Shown here piece after piece: positions 1-9,203 of a DNA stretch of 64,000 bases. The translations under genes were made by a program, and so were the position numbers. Under the pieces are notes generated by a model. The model was not told the DNA's origin and did no database searches. It worked only from the letters and a program-made list of their open reading frames with translations. Within the stretch, counting starts at the first letter, position 1, and each line of letters begins with the position of its first letter. Source of the DNA: Notospermus geniculatus (taxonomy: Eukaryota > Nemertea > Pilidiophora > Heteronemertea > Lineidae); NCBI GenBank assembly GCA_002633025.1, contig NMRB01001797.1, forward strand, positions 71,549 through 135,548. The letters run 5' to 3'.

Positions 1-237
1 CCCCCCCCCCCCGAGCAAAAATTGACAAAGCAAATCTTCCCTCTAAAAGGTCATTTTCCCTCTCCAAGCCAAGTTATTGTGGTGTCAGATGTGGAGAAAA
101 TGCATCTGAGAGGATGTAGATTTTCAATTTTTTCTGGGGGAGAACCATCAGACCCCCCTCCGACTTCACCTGCTGGATTCAATCAGTTTTGCCCCTAGGC
201 CATAAAAGCTAGCTACACCCCTGTTGAAATGGCCTTA

Positions 238-735
238 GAATGATGTCACATAGACTTGCACAACGCACTGACAATCATTTCAATAAAATTGATTCCAAGT
301 AAATATGAAATAGAAATCGGGTTTCTATAGGTGAAAGTAAAGGGCGTAGGATTATGCCACGCAGATTTGCACAACGCGTTAACAATACATTCAATACAAT
401 TGATTCCAAGTGATTGGACAGAGAATGATGCCTCATATGCTTGTGAAATGTACTGGCAATACTTTCAATTTGAACTGAACTCATCGGGCACATACCCCGT
501 AATGATGCTGCAAAGATTTGAACGAAAACATTGAGAATAGTTTCAATACATTGATTCCAAGTCATCGACATAGGGCGTAGAATAATGCCACGAATATTTG
601 CATAATGCACCATAAATACAACTGAATCAAAATCGTATAGTACTAAGTAAGGCATAGAATGACGTCACATTTGATTTAAACATAGCATTGACTATCCTTT
701 CAATACAATTTATCCCAAGTCATAAGGCCGCATGC
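238..735. repeat. degenerate tandem repeat, about 77-bp period, six units
   Basis: Units begin with GAATGATG-type sequence at 238, 348, 423, 499, 580 and 657, so spacing is 110, 75, 76, 81 and 77. Each carries a variant of TTTGCACAACGC and ends near TTGATTCCAAGT. The first spacing contains about 33 extra bases. Confidence 0.8.
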
Positions 736-959
736 ACACTGCAAGTGAAATGGTGAAGCGAAGCGAAGAAAATTTCGCTAAGCGGTGTGGCGAAAACCTT
801 TAAATACTCTGGAAGCATTGGCATGCACAAACTGAGAGCGATCAGAGCTGATCTCTTTCTGTTTGAACATGCCAATGCTTCTTGAGTATTTAAAGGTTTT
901 CGCCACATCACTTGGCAAAATTTTCTTCACTTTGCTTCACCATTTCACTTGCAGTGTGC
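734..959. mobile_element. foldback MITE, 226 bp, arms about 100 bp
   Basis: The left arm GCACACTGCAAGTGAAATGG is mirrored at the right end (CCATTTCACTTGCAGTGTGC), and the two arms pair through GGTTTTCGCCAC and GCATTGGCATG to a small loop near 840-850. TAAGGC occurs at 723-728 and 961-966 and may be the target duplication, but five bases separate the left copy from the arm. Confidence 0.8.
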
Positions 960-1587
960 CTAAGGCATAAGTCAGCACATATCATTATTCTTGTTGGGAC
1001 ACAAATTAAGTACAACCAACAAGTGTGCAATACAGACACACTAATAGCACATAAGCAGATCATTTCACAATGTTGAAAACTTACTTGCTGCAAGTTGGAC
1101 TTATAACCGAGTGACACAAATACATTGTCAACAGCAAAAATCAAACCTGTATCAGCAAAAAGTTTTGGTATCAGGTATACTAGTAATTACCCAAAAGGAT
1201 GACGAATACAGCTTTAAGTTCACCAAGTGCTGGCATTTTTCGCATGCAACTTCTCCTCATGAAATTTTCTGCAGATCTGAGCCAGAGGCATGGAAGATGA
1301 CATCTGCTCTCACATGGGCCCAGTGAGTTGCAGGGGTGGACCAAGGATAAAGGGAAGGGCTGTGATCCTTCTTCATTGAAAATTCAATTTGGTCTTCCAC
1401 ATGATTCAAGTTTCACGGTCAATTGCAAAGAGAGGGCATACGGTAGCAGCAACCCCCCTCCCTCTGGATCCACGCTTGAGTTGTTAAAAATTATTATAAA
1501 TCAGGTGGAATCTGTTCTCCTGATAAAAGATTGTTGCCGCTTACTATCTGGAAGACAAGAGACCTTGGTGCGTATAAACCAAATATA

Positions 1588-2984
1588 CGTATAGCACATA
1601 AACGCTAAAATAAGGGTTGGGTTCCTTGGACTCTTAACTGATAAAAGTACATGTACATGAGCACTAATTAGGGTTGTTCCTTGGACTTGTAACTGATAAA
1701 TATAGTACATGTACATGAGTGCTAATTAGGGTTGATTCCTTGGGCTGATAACTGATAAATATAGTACCAGTACATGTACATGGATGTTAATTAAAGTGGG
1801 TTCTTTGGACTGGTACCGGTAACTAATAAATATAGTACATGTACATGTACATGTACATGCACATGAGCACTAATTAAGGCTGGTTCCTTGGACTGGTAAC
1901 TGATAACTCTAGTACATGTGCATGGGTGCTAATTAGGGTTGGGTTCCTTGGACTGGTAACTAATAAATACAGTACATGTACATGAGCGCTAATTAGGGTG
2001 ATTCCTTGGGTTGATAACTGATATATATAGTACAGTAGAACCTCACCTAACAGACACCTCAATACAGCGGACACCTCAAGATTACGGACAGATCTGTCCA
2101 GTCCCGAATTTTCCCAAGCCATTTTCAATATAAATTCAACTCAATATTGTGGACACCTCACTATTCAGGACAACGGACAGTTGATATCTGGAAAATTGGG
2201 TCCCATAACCTCACTATTACGGACAGCAGGTGAAAATTTGAAGCCATTTTCAAAGTTTTCATTCACAAAGTGGTCAGTGGTAGGTGATTAAATGACCAAA
2301 CATGGGCTGCTAATTACATGTGCAGTGATTGTTTATGATCATACATGTACTAATCACTTTTAATTAACACCTGAACACACTGAATGACTGAATACTTTAG
2401 TTTGGTGGGACAATGGCTCTGTTTGGACTCTCTTGTCTCAGTCCGTTCTTCGTGATTCCGCATGGAAAACTAGGCTAATGCTGGGCAGTCAACTTTGGAC
2501 TCTTTCTTTTCTAAATAAATGAGTGTAATGAAAACGTGCTTGTTGAAAAATGGCAAATGTGATGGAAACACAGCCCACTCTCCACCTAGTAATGCACAGC
2601 TAACTGTGGTCTTAACAAGCTGCCTGATTCTTGTTTTCAAAGATTGTTCAAGATTGTACTGTTGATTAGAAAATATTTGTGAATTGTAAATTGTTCAAGA
2701 TACAGTTTTCTAATCAACAATTTACATCAAATGAAATCATGTTCCTGATTTGAGTTTACCCTTGCCCTCAAGTACGGTAGAATGAGCCCTCTAGGGAATG
2801 AATACCATTGACCTACGACAGAGCCACCTGGTGTCCGTTATTGATGGAGTTTCAATATTGCGGACACCTCACTATTACGGACAGCTGAGCTCAGTCCCAA
2901 GGGTGTCCGCAATAGCGAGGTTCTACTGTACATGTACATGACTGCTAATTAGGGTTGGGTTCCTTGGACTGGTAACTGATAAAT
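1588..2984. repeat. 58-65-bp minisatellite, eight units, interrupted by a transposon
   Basis: Units contain TAATTAGGGTTGGTTCCTTG, then GGTAACTGATAAATA and TACATGTACATG. The TTCCTTGG motif recurs at 1622, 1677, 1736, 1801, 1884, 1944 and 2002, and again near 2961 after an 896-bp element. Expansion of the self-complementary TGTACATG motif explains the longest unit (1801-1884). Confidence 0.85.
2033..2928. mobile_element. pogo/Tigger-like non-autonomous DNA transposon with TA duplication
   Basis: Ends are CAGTAGAACCTCACC on the left and the complement of CAGTAGAACCTCGC on the right. TA flanks both sides (2031-2032 and 2929-2930), and the minisatellite resumes exactly after the right TA. GGACACCTCACTATTACGGA-type subterminal motifs occur several times near both ends. 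Such ends with TA targets are typical of the pogo/Tigger group of Tc1/mariner elements. No transposase ORF is present. Confidence 0.85.
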
Positions 2985-3407
2985 TTTGCAACGCATGCTC
3001 TTTGACTTAGGGAAGTACTCACGTTGGATTTTTGGGACAATTTTGCACCAGAAAATATAGCTAATTTCTCCTTTCGTATGTTCTTTTTCAAGTTCACCGA
3101 TATACTTGATATAAAGTTGGCGTATGGAAAACGTGTACGATAAAAAAAGCCGTCACCACCATTTATAAAACATGGCGCATTGAAATTTACAAACAAGAGA
3201 GTTCATTCTACTATTATTTGCGGCATTCTGTTGCTTCTCCTGTGCTATTAAAATAGCCACAAGTGCATCATTTTTACCCAGATTCCTCAATAGATGAATG
3301 GCTACTCCCACAACTGACATCCAATAAGGAAGTATGTGGACCATATTCTGAGGGACAAGACAACAGTTGTACGAGATTCTCCCTCAGAATTCTACCAATG
3401 TCCAAAT

Positions 3408-4466
3408 GAAATGGTCCATGGACCATGTGCTCACCGGGTTGGACATAATAGTCTAATGACAGAGGGAGGTACATATCAGTGTTGTGAGCAATCTCGGTCA
3501 AGTCACTCCCAGGTAGGACTTTGATGATTTTTGGGTTATGCCACCTGGCGCCATATTGTATGTTCGATCGGGCCGGAACTTCACATGCACATAAAGGTCA
3601 TCTGCAGGGGACCGCATAGCACATTGGAGTGCTTTGGGTCAGGTCGTTCCTGAGTTACACCACTTTGATGATTTTCGGGTTACGCCACCTGGCGGCCATA
3701 TTGGATGTCCGATCGGGCCGAAACTTCACATGGTCATAAAGGTCATCTGCAGGGGCCCACATAGCACATTGGAGCGCTTTGGGTTAAGGCGTTCCTGAGT
3801 TACAGCACTTTGATGATTTTTGGGTTACGCCACCTGGTGGCCATGTTTGAAGTCAAATCAGGCTGAAATTTGACGTGCATGTAAAGGTCATCTAGATGGA
3901 GGTAAATATCAAATTTGAGCCCTCTGCGTCAAGCCGTTCCTGAGTAATAGCACTTACTTGATTTTCAGGTTACGCCACCTGGCGGCCATACTGGATGTCC
4001 AATCGGGCCGAAACTTGGTATTTTTAAAGGTACCCCTCCAATGCATGTTTATGCAAAATATGAAGTCGCTCGGTGAAATAATAACAAACTGTGAGAGGTT
4101 CGTCACTTTTGTCGAACTTTGACCTCTGTGACCTTGAAAAGTAGGTCAAATCAAAAACTCGTTACATATGTCATGTATCCTCATTAGATACACCTATGAT
4201 AAAAATTTGGAGATGATCCAGTCATTAGTTCAGGAGTTATTGCACTTTTTGTGTTTTTGGTTTTGGCCACTTGGTGGCCAAGCCAACAATCGAATCGGAC
4301 CGAAACTTGGTGTCATGGGTCATCTGACCTAGGGCTATGTATGTACCAAGTTTCAGATCCATAGCCCCAGCGGTTACGAAACGTGCCCTGCTAACGGAAC
4401 ACGACGACGACGGACGCCGCCGGACGACGGACGCTTCACCATCGTAATAGCTCACCCCGGTGAGCT
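3408..4466. repeat. dispersed repeat family T, copy 1, with internal 145-bp tandem units
   Basis: Starts at AATGGTCCATGGACCATG and ends AGCTCACCCCGGTGAGCT. Within it, four units of about 145 bp begin at 3520, 3664, 3809 and about 3951, each with TACGCCACCTGGCGGCCAT and CGGGCCGAAACTT. The right part carries ACGACGGACG-type simple sequence. A second copy is at 15446-16035. The minus-strand translation of the right end is open in both copies, but that follows from nucleotide similarity. Confidence 0.8.
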
Positions 4467-4871
4467 AAAAAGTGTAACTGCAACCAGGATTTCCATCACC
4501 AACGAAAAACTTCATTCACAGTTGGTGTAAGTTCAGCCAAGTACTCTGAATGACTTCTGACTAAATGCACGAATTGATCACTTCGACCAAGTATTTTAAA
4601 TTACAGGTGTATAAAACATGTACATTATTTATATACAATCAATCATCAGTGGCAGATCCAGGGTCAGGATGAAGAGTGGAAGCAGGACTTTTGAGTCCAC
4701 CCATATTCATAAACATACTTAAGTCAAAGTGTGATACCTATCTTTTGTGTTGGAATATAGGCCCTGCAGTCCATTACATGGAGATGAGTGGAATTTCTTT
4801 GGACACTCTTCTGAAGTTCAAAATCAGTTTCAGAGATAGTTCTTGCACAAAACATTTCGTGGTCATTTTAA

Positions 4872-5411
4872 CCCCTTAACTGGGTAAGACCAAAAATAGA
4901 TACCAGTAAGCTTGCTTATCTATTTTTGGTAAGACGTCATATTAATTTACGTCATTACGAAATCCGGGGAACCCCCCGAAACACCTGAGGATCATAGCTT
5001 GCGTAAGGTGTAATAGTACGTCTTACAAGGAAACAGCGCGTCACAGTGCGTAGGACGTTATATCACATCTGGAACCTTTTGTGTCGAATACTTTTTTGGC
5101 AATTTTTCTCTTAAAGGAGCTCGACGTCCAAGTTGTAAACAAACTGGTTTGTTTACAAACAGTGGCCAGCAAACTAGTTTTATTCCTTCGGGAAGGTGGC
5201 AGCACCAGTAGCGCCCCGTGATCGTTAGACTGGTGCCCGGTCCAATGCAACTCACTCCACGATATTCACGTCAGTACAAATCACCGACAATAGGTGGCAG
5301 CACCGCAGGCGTCGCGTGGATAGAGAACCAGTGAGTGAGTGTTTACAACTTGGACGTCCAGCTCCTTTAAGAAAGAAAAATTTGAACTAAAAAAATTACA
5401 TAGTTAAGGGG
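4872..5411. mobile_element. TTAA-type element, family H copy 1 (nested, and itself a host)
   Basis: Ends are CCCCTTAACTGGGTA and the complement of CCCCTTAACTATGTA. It is flanked by TTAA (4868-4871) and TCAA (5412-5415, one change from TTAA). It shares its interior (TACGTCATTACG, CACCTGAGGATC, TAGGACGTTATATC) in reverse orientation with the element at 11640-12408. TTAA targets are used by piggyBac-like and Kolobok-like transposases; which applies is not decided. Confidence 0.75.
5115..5366. mobile_element. TTAA-type MITE, family I copy 1 (innermost of three)
   Basis: Ends AGGAGCTCGACGTCCAAGTT and its near-perfect complement at 5347-5366. TTAA flanks both sides (5111-5114, 5367-5370). AGGTGGCAGCACC motifs inside link it to the copy at 12105-12400. 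Confidence 0.88.
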
Positions 5412-5878
5412 TCAAAAATGTCCTCATATAAATTGGAAAATCTACGATACCCCCTGGATCTGCACCTGATCATTCAAAAATTTACCAACTTCAAGTTTAT
5501 TGCATAACTTATTCACACAGACCATAATTTACAACTCTTTGAACACAAACTACCATCAATATTCACAATACTTTCTACAACAATACTATTCACATTTCAA
5601 TACCAAGTCTGATACTTGATGCCAATTTATAGTGCATTATTAATTACATATACATTATCATAATTTATTACAATAAATGCGACATAAAATTTGATTGGAC
5701 AAATCTCTTGTTTATAAGAGATCGATTTGCTAATAAATCACAGTTCAACCATTCTAAAATATAAACTAAAAGATAAACCTATCATCAAAATTTAGGTGAT
5801 AAACACAGTTTTCAACTGTTATGGGGTAAATCAAAATCCCAAAGGGAACACTGTTTGTGGTGATTTGGATTCAAATAC

Positions 5879-6102
5879 CATGGGTCGATTTTTTAAACGA
5901 TAGCTAAGATAAACCTCGGTTTAACCATCGGCTGTTCTGAAAACCGCTAATTAATCAAAGTAAACATTTTTATTTTTAGAATGTTTGGCTATCAACGATT
6001 CATAAAATCGAAAAATTCACTTCGCTTAACAAACAGTTTGTCAACTAATGGCTAATGAACCCGATGGTTATCTTAGCCATCGTTTATAAAATCGGCCCCA
6101 TG
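5879..6102. mobile_element. MITE with imperfect 45-bp terminal inverted repeats
   Basis: The left end CATGGGTCGATTTTTTAAAC pairs with the complement of the right end, CATGGGGCCGATTTTATAAAC. The arms continue through GATAGCTAAGATAA. About 224 bp, no ORF. Confidence 0.75.
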
Positions 6103-6117
6103 AAAAAGTAACTTTAA

Positions 6118-6894
6118 CCCATTGAGCACCAAGAATGAGAAGCCATTTTCCGCAAAGGGGAAATTCTTGTGAAAAATTATTTTGAAAATGGGTTTTGCAT
6201 ATTATCTCTCTGAACATGCTAAAGAAGAAAAGGGTTGGGATGATTTAAAAATATAGAGTCGCGTGCTGAGGGCAAACTATGGCATTGTGGGTCTCTAGAG
6301 AAAGTGTCGGGGGAAATAATGGTATAGTACAAGGAAACCAGAATATGTGCTGTCGAAGAGAGCTGACCTCCATCATATGCGACCGTCTGTGAGAAAACCC
6401 AGCCAAAGTCGCTGGGGAGTGACCTAGGCCTTGACCATACCTGATCTTTGTTGCACAATCGATAAGGCTTTATTTGCCACTGACAGACCGGTGTTTTTTA
6501 TTGTGATGACACTCTCAACGTATCCTATTAACCATGTGGTGTTCAGCGACTTTGACCGGGTTTTCCCATAGACGGTCACATATGACGGGACAACCTGGGT
6601 TGAATCCAGAACCTCCGAGATATTCCTTAACACTTTAGCACTCCAAACGTGAATGTCTGCTTCAGATTTCCTCCCAACGCCCGTGGACGCCCGCGACTGG
6701 TGCTGACATCTGGCGTAAAAATGCTGAACCAAAATATCTTTCTAATTCTACCTGAGCTGAACTTCAGCTCTTGACATGGCGTCGTCAGTTTACTATGTTT
6801 AGTACATTTCTTTTCTTGTTGAAATTGCTCATTTTTACAAACTCTCTTGAGGAACATATGGAGAAAAAATTACATAAGCTTCAGTGCTAAAGGG
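6118..6894. mobile_element. probable TTAA-type element with CCC(A/T)TT...AGCAC ends
   Basis: The left end TTAACCCATTGAGCAC matches the complement of the right end, ATAACCCTTTAGCACTG. Outer bases are TTAA on the left and TTAT on the right. The interior has several short ORFs that do not look like a transposase. Other left ends of this type (TTAACCC) occur at 25703 and 31868. Confidence 0.55.
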
Positions 6895-6899
6895 TTATA

Positions 6900-7194
6900 G
6901 TATTCATCACAGCTCTCAATCCTTGACCACGAATGAAGTGAGACTGGAATTCAACAACCCCACTGGCATGACTGGTGCCTAATACCTCATATCATAAACA
7001 GATGCCTTCCGATTTAGGGTGGAGTTTTAGTGTTCTAGCGATGCATTTAATTGTAATAAAAGGAAGAAAATTTTAAAATAACAAATGGTCAATAAATGAT
7101 AACCACCCTCTCCTAAAAGCTTCCAAAATCTACAGTCTCTGGCGAATGGAGAAAAAAGTCACCTGGAAGTTCCAATAGAAACAGATTTGTTCTG
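6900..7194. other. no recognised feature
   Basis: Short unassigned intergenic stretch; AT-rich, no credible ORF or repeat boundary seen. Confidence 0.5.
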
Positions 7195-7270
7195 TTGGTG
7201 CATCTGATCACCTCTAATTCAGCTTGGCGAAATTATGCCACTGAAATGTTATCAGCAACTGGCAGCTTGA

Positions 7271-7545
7271 TAGGATGTTACACAGACATCCTAGGATGTT
7301 ACACAGATATCCTAGGTTGTTACACAGACGTCGTAGGATGTTACACAGACATCCTAGGGTGTTACACTCATCCTAGGATGTTACACAGACATACTAGGGT
7401 GTTACACAGATGTCCTAGGATGTTACACACACGTCCTAGGATGTTACACGCAGATGTCTTAGGATGTTACAAGACATCCCCCCAGGGTGTTAAACAGACA
7501 TCCTAGGGTGTTAAACAGACATCCTAGGATGTTACACAGACGTCA
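7271..7545. repeat. 21-bp minisatellite, about 13 units
   Basis: Unit core GGATGTTACACAGACATCCT, with starts at 7271, 7292, 7313, 7334, 7355, 7374, 7395, 7416, 7437, 7460, about 7482, 7504 and 7525. Because 21 is divisible by three, the plus strand reads as a repeated seven-residue peptide (GCYTDIL) for the first four units, then slips. I take this as non-coding. Confidence 0.92.
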
Positions 7546-7832
7546 TAGGCAGGAACTTCACCGGTCATCTATGAAATTTTCCCCAAAATGTAGGCACAAC
7601 CACGTTGCATAATCTCATTTGAGCTAGAATAGAAGACAACAGGTAGTAAACCGTCGGAGTTCTGTAAAAGTTTTCCATGCCATAAAATTTAAATGGTCAG
7701 CAGGACATGACGAGGGCACATAAATGCCATACATATGTGACATTCTAAAACTGAGAATCTAAAACCATAATTTTGTATGCAAAGAAAATCTGTCCTTTGA
7801 AAATTAGAAATAAAATGAGTAGGACGTGTTTT
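7546..7832 (-). other. 3' flank / probable start of prickle 3' UTR
   Basis: No ORF of interest follows the prickle stop. No AATAAA is seen on the minus strand in this stretch. The nearest variant signal I noticed is ATTAAA (plus strand TTTAAT at 7046-7051), which would put the 21-bp minisatellite at 7271-7545 inside the 3' UTR. That is inference only. Confidence 0.4.
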
Positions 7833-9203
7833 TTACGATACGATGCAATGCTTGCTTCGAATTTTCTTCTTCTTCCTGCTCCCCGAACCGAAGTTTGATG
7901 GTAAACTGTTCATCCCGTCGGCGACGTATGAAATCCTCGGGCCATACCGCGGGAGATAGTCGTAGAAGTCCTCTTCTTCGCTCGAACTCATGCACGAACT
8001 GCAAGAACACGAGTAACTGTCGCAGTCTGCACCGTCAACCTGATCTTGTTCACCGTCATCCTGATGTTCGTGATGATGATGGTGCTCGTGATGATGGTGA
8101 TGGTGATGGTGTTCCTGTCTCATGTTACCGTTATTGATAAGGTGGCGTGTTTCACCGTTACTCACGCGTACGTTATCATTATCATTTTTCGGATATTGAG
8201 CGGGATGATTTTGGCACATATCACTCTCCAGCGGCGGAGGAGGAGGGAATCGAAAACACTCTTTGGCGCTTGGACGGTTATGCGAGTGCGGCGCACGTGG
8301 GTACGTCCCGACACTCGCCGAAAGTCTTGCATCTCGCTGAGAATTTGAGTTTCTCTGTGCATTAGCAGTCCGTGAAATAGGGTTCATTTTGTCGTCATCC
8401 CAGAATCTTACCCCGCGTTTAGATGACCTCGTCCCCATCATCATCCTCGAACCAGGCATACGTCCACCTGGCCGGTTTGGATCAAACCGGTTAGCAAATG
8501 GATCCTGCCTTGGATCAAAATGCACGGATAAGTTTTTCTCTGAACCGGATCGTTTACTCCGGCTCACCAGACTACTCTTCCTCGCAGCCGTGTTCGGCGT
8601 CCCTGGTATGTCCTGCGTAAGATCTGGCATTGAGTAACGCGATGAGTGTAACGTTGATGAGCCGTCATCTCGAGCACACGCCTGACCAATACCGCTAAGA
8701 TTCACAGTCTGACCACTACTCGGCCGATAACGTGATTCCCTCGAATTCGAGACTAATTCTGCATCTGAAAGCGATGAATCTGCAGGCGCTCCCGGAGGAC
8801 GATCTAACTGGCGACCTGAGAAAGCGTGCAAGTTCGTCTGTGCGTACGTTGGTTGCTGTGGCCTACCACGGCTACATTCAACAGAACAGTAAATCAACCC
8901 TCTCTTCGGTAAAAACGGCTGGCCGAGTAACGACGACCTGCAACAGTAACAGGAGAAACACCGATCGTTCGCATGCCAATGTTGACCTTCGTGCGTCATT
9001 TGACCTTGATCCACGCTGATCTTTTCGCCGCAACTGTCGCAAAACTCGGCGTACATTGTCTCGAAGCATGTGCAACAAAATGGCCGTCCTTCTCGCATGA
9101 TGTAGCGTTGGCCGCCGAGTTGTTTATCACATTCAAAACAGCAGAAATGTTTCATGTGCCAGCTGCGGCCCTCGGCTTCTGTGCACTCGTCAGCAAAGAT
9201 GAT
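7833..9203 (-). CDS. prickle: Prickle terminal exon: LIM2, LIM3, low-complexity tail and CAAX box
   Basis: 456 codons plus TAA at 7833-7835. The acceptor is TTTTACTTCCAG (AG at 9205-9204). Exon residues 1-55 complete LIM2 ([24 protein letters not shown]) and 55-110 form LIM3 ([25 protein letters not shown]). The tail has a SMPDL motif (191-195), a NLSVHFDP block (225-231), a proline run (320-324), two histidine runs of 8 and 5 (365-379), an acidic patch, a Cys/Ser stretch (394-408) and [21 protein letters not shown] basic run (443-451) precedes the final CIVS. Family knowledge: these tail blocks recur in vertebrate Prickles, and the final Cys is the farnesylation site. The exon is rich in CpG relative to flanking DNA, as expected for coding sequence here. 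Confidence 0.97.
   Translation of the reverse strand: MIFADECTEAEGRSWHMKHFCCFECDKQLGGQRYIMREGRPFCCTCFETMYAEFCDSCGEKISVDQGQMTHEGQHWHANDRCFSCYCCRSSLLGQPFLPKRGLIYCSVECSRGRPQQPTYAQTNLHAFSGRQLDRPPGAPADSSLSDAELVSNSRESRYRPSSGQTVNLSGIGQACARDDGSSTLHSSRYSMPDLTQDIPGTPNTAARKSSLVSRSKRSGSEKNLSVHFDPRQDPFANRFDPNRPGGRMPGSRMMMGTRSSKRGVRFWDDDKMNPISRTANAQRNSNSQRDARLSASVGTYPRAPHSHNRPSAKECFRFPPPPPLESDMCQNHPAQYPKNDNDNVRVSNGETRHLINNGNMRQEHHHHHHHHEHHHHHEHQDDGEQDQVDGADCDSYSCSCSSCMSSSEEEDFYDYLPRYGPRISYVADGMNSLPSNFGSGSRKKKKIRSKHCIVS

Larger units (their letters stand above)
4647..5468. mobile_element. hAT-like element, CAG...CTG ends, 5-bp duplication ATCAT, host of a nest
   Basis: Ends are CAGTGGCAGATCCAGGG and CCCTGGATCTGCACCTG. 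ATCAT lies directly outside both (4642-4646 and 5469-5473). The 822 bp include a 540-bp TTAA element (4872-5411), so the original element was about 278 bp, matching the 267-273 bp of related copies at 10253, 43366 and 44728. Confidence 0.85.

Noticed and set aside
4237-4455. Minus-strand frame similar to one at 15816-16202 (both read ...RARFVTAGA...DLKLGTYI...)
   Set aside because: Both lie in copies of the same dispersed repeat (family T). The similarity is explained by nucleotide identity, and the frame is broken by simple GACGACGG sequence. No sign of a gene.
7195-7506. ORF with repeated CYTDILG peptide
   Set aside because: An artefact of a 21-bp minisatellite; the frame slips after four units.
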